Origin: Candidatus Gastranaerophilales bacterium
GTDB lineage: Bacteria; Cyanobacteriota; Vampirovibrionia; Gastranaerophilales; Gastranaerophilaceae
Assembly (NCBI GenBank): GCA_900769645.1
Contig: CAAGHI010000078.1
Span: 1-57,743, forward strand
Reading direction: 5' to 3'
DNA length: 57,743 bases
Part shown: in pieces, positions 52,793 through 57,743 of the stretch
How the letters are laid out: each line of letters opens with the position of its first letter
How positions within the stretch are numbered: position 1 is the first letter of the stretch
Notes under the pieces: generated by a model
What the model was told of the DNA's origin: nothing
Database searches by the model: none
What the model saw: the letters and a program-made list of their open reading frames with translations, nothing else
Program-made: the position numbers and the translations under genes

Positions 52793-53545
52793 ATGACTTT
52801 TAAATTAGCAGTTACAGGAAAAAGCGGAAGTGGGAAAACAACCATTGTAAAAGGTTTTTTGAGAGTTTTTCAGGAATATTTTCCGGAAAAATCGATTTTG
52901 TTATTTGATAACGACTTGACGGGCGAACTCGGGCATAGTTTTGGACTTGATATCAGAAACACGATTTACGGTATCAGGAGCGGAAAGCACGAGTACAAAA
53001 CAGGAATTCCTGAGGGAATGTCGAAACAAGAATACGTTGAATGGGCAATGGAAGATATTGTTGTTTCGTTAGACGAAAATGTTGATATTATTGTTTCTTG
53101 GTTTGTGGGCTCAAAGGATTGTCGTTGCCCGATTACAGGACAAATTAATGATGCGGTTTTGAAGCTTATTGAAAGATATGATATCGTGATTTTTGACTGC
53201 GAATTCGATTTGAAATATCTAAACCAACTTGTTGACACAGATATTGATACTACTTTAATTGTTGCAAATCCGACTGATGAGAGTGCGCATCTTGCTAAAC
53301 GTATTGAAGAATTTAGTGCAAAATATGCTGCAGGTAATCAGCTTGGAGTGGTTATAAACAAGGCTGACGGTTCAGATTTGAACCAACTTTATGACTTTTT
53401 GAAGGGTTATGACTTGGACGTTTTGGGCGTAATTCCGATAGATGAAGAGTTGAAAACTCATTCTATGGATAGAGAATCGACAGTTGTTCAAAATGCAATC
53501 AAGCAGTTTTATTTTAGACTAAATTTACCTCAGGTTAGGGAGTAA
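52793..53545 (+). CDS. CooC-like MinD-family ATPase
   Basis: This 250-residue protein has a P-loop (TGKSGSGKTTIVKG, residues 8-21) with the MinD/CooC layout, and C110-R-C112, the CxC pair that binds nickel or zinc in CooC. CooC inserts nickel into carbon monoxide dehydrogenase using ATP. No CO dehydrogenase gene is in the window. It shares a transcript with folD (gap of one base), which suggests a link with one-carbon metabolism, but other metal-cluster targets are possible. Confidence 0.8.
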   Translation: MTFKLAVTGKSGSGKTTIVKGFLRVFQEYFPEKSILLFDNDLTGELGHSFGLDIRNTIYGIRSGKHEYKTGIPEGMSKQEYVEWAMEDIVVSLDENVDIIVSWFVGSKDCRCPITGQINDAVLKLIERYDIVIFDCEFDLKYLNQLVDTDIDTTLIVANPTDESAHLAKRIEEFSAKYAAGNQLGVVINKADGSDLNQLYDFLKGYDLDVLGVIPIDEELKTHSMDRESTVVQNAIKQFYFRLNLPQVRE

Positions 53546-53546
53546 G

Positions 53547-54377
53547 ATGGCAGTAATTTTAGACGGGAAAAAGTTAAGAGATAAGATTTTCGAGGATTTG
53601 AAAGCTAAATTAGACAAAATGGCTCAAAAACCCACGCTTGCTGTAATTTTGGTTGGCGAAAATCCTGCAAGCCAAATTTATGTGCGCAATAAGAAAAAAA
53701 CTGCAGAAAAGCTTGGTATAAATTCTATTTCTATTGAATATCCGTCTGAGATTACGGAAAATGAACTCCTTGAAAAGATAGATGAACTCAATAATGACGA
53801 AAATGTTACGGCTATTCTTGTTCAGTTGCCGTTGCCTGCGCATATTGATAAAAATAAGGTTATAGACAAGATTTTGCCACAAAAAGATGTTGACGGTCTG
53901 ACTCCATATAACTTGGGCAAGTTATTTTCAGGGGAAGAGCCTTACGTGTACCCTTGTACGCCAAAGGGGATTTTACTTTTGCTTGATGAATACAATATTG
54001 AGCTTGAAGGAAAACATGTTGTGGTTGTCGGACGTTCAAATTTGGTTGGAAAACCTGTTGCACAATTGTTTTTGAAACGTAATGCGACTGTAACTATGTG
54101 TCACAGTCACACAAAAAATCTCGCAGATATAACAAAAACTGCTGATATTGTTGTGTCAGCAGTGGGAAAAAATGTTATAGGGGAAAAAATGTTAAAATCA
54201 AATTGTGTAGTTGTAGATGTGGGAATTTTTAGAGATGAGAACGGAAAAATCAGCGGTGATGTGGATTTTGACAATGTTTCTAAAGTTGCCGCATATATCT
54301 CTCCGGTTCCGGGCGGTGTAGGCCCGATGACTATTGCATCTTTAATGCTTAATACTGTTGAATTGGCTGGGAAGTAA
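53547..54377 (+). CDS. folD: Methylene-tetrahydrofolate dehydrogenase/cyclohydrolase
   Basis: This 276-residue bifunctional enzyme interconverts methylene- and formyl-tetrahydrofolate. The signatures are SQIYVRNKKK (with Y45 and K49), QLPLPAHID, QKDVDGLTPYNLGKL, GRSNLVGKPVAQLFL and PVPGGVGPMT. It starts directly after the CooC-like gene. Confidence 0.96.
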   Translation: MAVILDGKKLRDKIFEDLKAKLDKMAQKPTLAVILVGENPASQIYVRNKKKTAEKLGINSISIEYPSEITENELLEKIDELNNDENVTAILVQLPLPAHIDKNKVIDKILPQKDVDGLTPYNLGKLFSGEEPYVYPCTPKGILLLLDEYNIELEGKHVVVVGRSNLVGKPVAQLFLKRNATVTMCHSHTKNLADITKTADIVVSAVGKNVIGEKMLKSNCVVVDVGIFRDENGKISGDVDFDNVSKVAAYISPVPGGVGPMTIASLMLNTVELAGK

Positions 54378-54409
54378 TGTTTTTTATGGCGAAAGTAGCT
54401 GCAATTCAT

Positions 54410-54600
54410 GTCATTGCGAGCGATTAGCGTGGCAATCCAGTCAATTGAATAGTAGATTCTGAATAAGACGAAAAACTACGCTAAACGCTTGATTTTCTGT
54501 CTTTTCAGAATGACAAGAATAGTAACGACGAAACAAACTATTCCGTAACTGTCACTCTGAACTTGATTCAGAGTCTATTCTGAATTAACTTTCAGAATGA
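54410..54600 (+). repeat. Family B unit followed by family A pieces
   Basis: cattgcgagcgattagcgtggcaatccag (54412-54440), then agattctgaataagacg...ttttcagaatgac, then a variant family A hairpin (actctgaacttgattcagagt). Confidence 0.75.
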
Positions 54601-54618
54601 CCGTCCGCGCAGGACTTA

Positions 54619-54945
54619 CTATCCACCGATTAAGTTCAATGTACAAGCTGATTTGATGTTATTTTGAACAAGAGTTTTCAAACTTGAAATTTCGTTTTCC
54701 ATCAAACTAATCTGCGAATCCAGTGAATCTTGCCGTGTTTCCAGATACGATTCTTCTTGCTGCAGTGCTACATAAGTTGGATCATCATCTGTATCAGTAC
54801 CAGTATCTTCCAATTCTTGAACTCTGTAACCCATTTGTTTTGTAATGTAATTGCATCTGCTCATTACAAGTGTTTGTTCAAATTGTAGTTGGCTCTTTTG
54901 CAATGTGAACAAGTTTTTTTGTGCATCTAAAGCTAAAAAAGTCAT
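54619..54945 (-). CDS. Small coiled-coil protein related to the 594-aa axial-like protein
   Basis: This 108-residue helical protein has no signal peptide. It starts LALDAQKNLFTLQKSQLQFE and ends with LDSQISLMENEISSLKT..NNIKS. Both ends resemble those of the protein at 46828 (LAAGQARLLTI.. and LDTEISSLTT..NIEKS), but the long middle is replaced by an acidic stretch (EDTGTDTDDDPT). The pair suggests a family with conserved coiled ends and a variable centre. AGAGATGAG precedes the start. Confidence 0.6.
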   Translation of the reverse strand: MTFLALDAQKNLFTLQKSQLQFEQTLVMSRCNYITKQMGYRVQELEDTGTDTDDDPTYVALQQEESYLETRQDSLDSQISLMENEISSLKTLVQNNIKSACTLNLIGG

Positions 54946-55049
54946 CTCATCTCTCCTTATGTTTTTTTAATCTCTCTTACATAAATAAAGTTTTTTGAGA
55001 TGAGCTGATTTCACAAAGTGCTTGTTTTGTTACAAAACTTTACATGAAT

Positions 55050-55610
55050 ACAATTCAGGTTATTCTGGAAAGACAGAAAATCAATCGTCCAGCATAGATT
55101 TTCGTCTTATTCAGAATCTAATTCTCTATATGTCCTGCGCGGACGGCGGGAACTTTTTATGGAAAAAGTTCCACAAAACCAGCCACACACTCCATTCCCT
55201 AATAACTTGTAAACTCAACCAGAAACGAGTGAACTCGCGCCACATGAGCGGAGTGCGGAGCTGTTCCCAGAAAACTCAGGCGGTCTGCAAGACTTTTCTG
55301 GGAACACGGAGTCACGTTTAACGCGAATGTGGCTATACACATGGAAAACAGATTACAAAGTCGTCATTACGAGCGAATAGCGTACCACAATGGCATCCTG
55401 CCTCGTACGGCTCGTTACTCGCCTACGATGCAAGCAAGTAATCCAGCCTATCAAATAACTTTACCGCTCAAACAGCACTCGCTCTGCCGTTTGTTTCGCT
55501 AACGAGTTATTGCTCATTTCGCTATCGTGGCAATTTGACTCCGTAATCTGTTATAATTTTATACTGGATTGCCACGCTAATCGCTCGCAATGACGTGAAT
55601 TGCAGCTATT
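55050..55610. repeat. Cluster of dispersed repeats (no gene)
   Basis: In order it holds a reversed family A piece (55060-55112), the hairpin GGAACTTTTT-atgg-AAAAAGTTCC (about 55149-55172), the dyad tgttcccagaaaa/ttttctgggaaca (about 55262-55303), a reversed family D unit (55489-55549) and a reversed family B unit (55564-55595). Confidence 0.75.
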
Positions 55611-55647
55611 TTCGTCATTCGGAAAAACAAAAAATATCACAGAGTAT

Positions 55648-56445
55648 CTATTTTACAATCAAAAACGATTTTAAGCTTCTGCCGGCGCCGTCGCCTTTTG
55701 TTGAAACTACACTATACTTATTCAAATAATTCATTGATGTCGAACTCCCGCCATCAAATGCCATCGCTCTGTCCCAACCTAGCGATTTTATGTAATCTTG
55801 AACTTCATACAAATCCATTGGGTGATCGTCTGTAATAATTAATATATGCGCCTCATTGCCTTTCAAACCGATTATCGTTCGAGAAGTTTTGTGCAAAACA
55901 GAACAGCTTTCCCTTACAACAACCCCGTCCTTTTTCATTATAAAAAACTCTTCTTCAAGTCGCAATTGCGGATAAATAAGAGGACCGCCTTGCGCTGATG
56001 TGATTATGTTGCAGCCAAAATCTACTGAACTTTTGTGTGGCACTATCTCGTAATGTAATTTCCCATTTGAACATTCTACGACGCGAAATTCTGTTCTATC
56101 TAATATTTTGCTCAAATTTCTTCTCAAAACTGGATTAGAAAGCAAACTTTCGTTTACAAGCGGGTCGTCAGTTGTGTTTCTGTCTGTCACAATATATGAA
56201 ATTGATTTCCCATTTTTTGGATCAAAGTAGCCAGCATTTACAGTCAACTTTGCTTGTGCACGCTGATGTGCTTCTTTGTTCGTAATCAAGCTATCGTTAC
56301 TAATAAATTTTATGTGTTTTTTGATTTTTTCACCTTTCAAAACGATGTGATAAATTCCGTCATTGTACGAAATATCAATCGGATTTGCGTTTGTGCAAAC
56401 CTGTGTTATTAAAAGAGCGAATAATAAAAATAAAATTTTCTTCAT
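55648..56445 (-). CDS. Secreted phosphodiester glycosidase-family (NAGPA-like) protein
   Basis: This 265-residue protein has a signal peptide (about 1-20), then the domain found in the mammalian uncovering enzyme and in bacterial relatives: LTVNAGYFDPKNGKSI, a central GGPLIY, TIIGLKGNEAHILIITD and AFDGGSSTSM. It probably splits a sugar phosphodiester or acts on the cell envelope. It ends the lptB-lptF transcript (4-base gap), which hints at surface glycolipids. Confidence 0.85.
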   Translation of the reverse strand: MKKILFLLFALLITQVCTNANPIDISYNDGIYHIVLKGEKIKKHIKFISNDSLITNKEAHQRAQAKLTVNAGYFDPKNGKSISYIVTDRNTTDDPLVNESLLSNPVLRRNLSKILDRTEFRVVECSNGKLHYEIVPHKSSVDFGCNIITSAQGGPLIYPQLRLEEEFFIMKKDGVVVRESCSVLHKTSRTIIGLKGNEAHILIITDDHPMDLYEVQDYIKSLGWDRAMAFDGGSSTSMNYLNKYSVVSTKGDGAGRSLKSFLIVK

Positions 56446-56449
56446 ATTA

Positions 56450-57562
56450 TTATAAATCCTTAGACTTGTAGAAAGCTATGATTGCGCAGAGGAACGCAAA
56501 TGGTGGAAACACCGCTGTAATAAACGGGTGTAGTACGCCTTTTTCTGCCAACAAATCGAAAAATGGCAGAGTGATATAATACAAGAATATGCTTCCGATT
56601 GCAATTGTAAACCCGACTAGTCTTTGTTCTCTCGGTTTGCTAAACCCAAGCAATGCGCCCATAATTGCCAAAAGTACACAAACAAACGGGTGGAAAAATC
56701 TTTGCAAATATTTGTTCAACATATATCTGTATTCTTCGTCAAGCCCTTCTTTTTTTAGAAGTTTTATGTAGTCGTGCAAGTCGTGGTTGTTGATTTCACG
56801 CTCTTTTTTTACAGAATATGTCATAAGTGTGAACGCATTTTTCGCAGATTCGCCTTCTAAAATGTCCATTTCTGGAATTTTGTTTATATCGATATAAATT
56901 CCGTCGTTAGATAGCTCATATTGAGTGATGTCATAGAGTTCCCAGCGATTGTTAAAGTTTTTACCTGTTTTGGCATAATAAATATTTTGCAACTGGTGAA
57001 CATCACTGTACTGCTTTTGGGAAAAATCCAAAACGATTACATTGTACATTGTATCTTTTGAAAACTTAGATACTACAACAGCTTTGGTCGGAATTCCTTC
57101 TTTGTCCTTTTGCGTATAAATATATTGAGTCGAAATATATCCACCTTTCAAGGCTCCGGCTTTGTTTACTGAATACGGGATAAGTTTGTCCCCTGTTACA
57201 AAGCATAACCAAGTTACAATCAAACTCAAAACCAATACAGGTGCTATAATTCGCTGAAAAGACAATCCAACTGCTCTGAAAATTGTCAATTCTGAATCTT
57301 TACTCAATTTATCGAAAGTGAAAAGGCTTCCGAGTAGCAAACCGACAGGAAAAGCTTTCCCTAAGATTTTGGGTAACTCATAAAGGATTACAAGGAATGC
57401 AGTCTTGACACCGTACTCCCCTGAAAGAGTCTTTTTGATTGTGTTTAAAAGCATTTCGGGTGCAATCCAAACAACAGTGAACAACAAAATTGCCACGAAT
57501 GTAGCCATCATTACCTGTGTGAAAATGTATTTGTCATAAATCGTGATTTTAGGAAATTTCAT
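56450..57562 (-). CDS. LptF/LptG family lipopolysaccharide export permease
   Basis: This 370-residue protein has the six-helix plan of the family: three N-terminal helices (to about residue 122) with KAFPVGLLLGSLFTFDKLSKDSEL, a periplasmic beta-jellyroll domain, and three C-terminal helices (from about 285) with RFFHPFVCVLLAIMGALLGFSKPREQR. LptF and LptG, driven by LptB, pull LPS from the inner membrane. Only one such gene is seen here; some cyanobacterial-type genomes also have a single one. Overlap with lptB by TAATG. Confidence 0.92.
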   Translation of the reverse strand: MKFPKITIYDKYIFTQVMMATFVAILLFTVVWIAPEMLLNTIKKTLSGEYGVKTAFLVILYELPKILGKAFPVGLLLGSLFTFDKLSKDSELTIFRAVGLSFQRIIAPVLVLSLIVTWLCFVTGDKLIPYSVNKAGALKGGYISTQYIYTQKDKEGIPTKAVVVSKFSKDTMYNVIVLDFSQKQYSDVHQLQNIYYAKTGKNFNNRWELYDITQYELSNDGIYIDINKIPEMDILEGESAKNAFTLMTYSVKKEREINNHDLHDYIKLLKKEGLDEEYRYMLNKYLQRFFHPFVCVLLAIMGALLGFSKPREQRLVGFTIAIGSIFLYYITLPFFDLLAEKGVLHPFITAVFPPFAFLCAIIAFYKSKDL

Positions 57563-57743
57563 TATAGAGCAAAATCCTTTCCTAAATAGAATTCTTTCGC
57601 AACTGGATCGTTTGCAACATCAACGCTGCGACCTTGAATTTTAATTTTCCCGTCAAAGATTACGTAAGCTCTGTCTGTAATTGACAATGTTGCCTTTGGG
57701 TTGTGGTCGGTAATCAAGACGCCCAAACCTTTTTCTTTGGAAA
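57562..57743 (-). CDS. lptB: LptB, LPS export ABC ATPase (C-terminal part, cut by window end)
   Basis: Only the last 59 residues are inside the window. They carry the end of the ATPase: GVLITDHNPKATLSITDRAYVIFDG, with the H-loop histidine, and the short tail AKEFYLGKDF that is typical of LptB. The partner permease follows with a one-base overlap. Confidence 0.9.
   Translation of the reverse strand, partial: SKEKGLGVLITDHNPKATLSITDRAYVIFDGKIKIQGRSVDVANDPVAKEFYLGKDFAL

Noticed and set aside
55022..55321. Plus-strand 99-codon frame
   Set aside because: It is built from dispersed-repeat sequence; part of it (GGNFLWKK) recurs in other repeat copies, and it has no ribosome site.

Overview
Low-GC bacterial chromosome segment. 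Several things together suggest a gut-type Gastranaerophilales/Melainabacteria (non-photosynthetic sister of Cyanobacteria): a cyanobacterial-sized 4-domain S1 beside ispH, FixCX, a flavodiiron protein with rubredoxin, prepilins of the FTLAEVLITLGIIGVV type, and many lineage-specific proteins with no recognisable family. This assignment is inference from gene content, not from a marker-gene comparison.

Layout. 0-4 kb: tRNA-fMet with a decayed serine-recombinase-like gene whose last codons run into the tRNA; then rpsA-ispH, an unknown membrane protein and rsmD (all minus). 4-7 kb: fixC-fixX, a repeat, a 16-codon mini-ORF and a radical SAM/SPASM-like enzyme. 7-12 kb: pilO and a fused pilM-pilN (minus), then nadA-rlmB-sigma factor (plus). 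12-18.5 kb: a candidate structured RNA, a solute-binding protein, TPR proteins, an MBL-fold hydrolase and a phosphoesterase. 19.1-22.1 kb: a decayed integrative element beside tRNA-Pro, bounded by a 20-bp direct repeat, with a DUF4143 ATPase, a frameshifted repeat protein and a tyrosine-recombinase tail. 22-30 kb: TPR and SEC-C proteins, a family 9 glycosyltransferase, comM, a split chromate transporter, yraN and queF. 30-38 kb: a prepilin gene behind a G10 tract, gyrA, two related LysM/proline-rich proteins, fba. 37.8-49.6 kb: unknown large proteins and a flagellar/type III export operon (FliM/N-like, fliO, fliP, extended fliQ, fliR) with a putative axial-type substrate, maf, and a small protein. 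49.8-54.4 kb: flavodiiron protein, rubredoxin, a Fur/PerR regulator with its own Fur-like box, rplI, a CooC-like ATPase and folD. 54.6-57.7 kb: a second axial-like small protein, then lptB (partial)-lptF-phosphodiester glycosidase.

Recurrent features. Intergenic spaces carry several families of dispersed palindromic repeats in both orientations. At least seven genes start exactly six bases after a -10 hexamer with no Shine-Dalgarno sequence, which looks like a leaderless-mRNA architecture used beside ordinary SD-led genes. The most interesting candidates for new biology are the mini-peptide/radical SAM pair, the G-tract-controlled prepilin, the head-and-tail coiled-coil proteins around the export genes, and the structured RNA near 12.8 kb.
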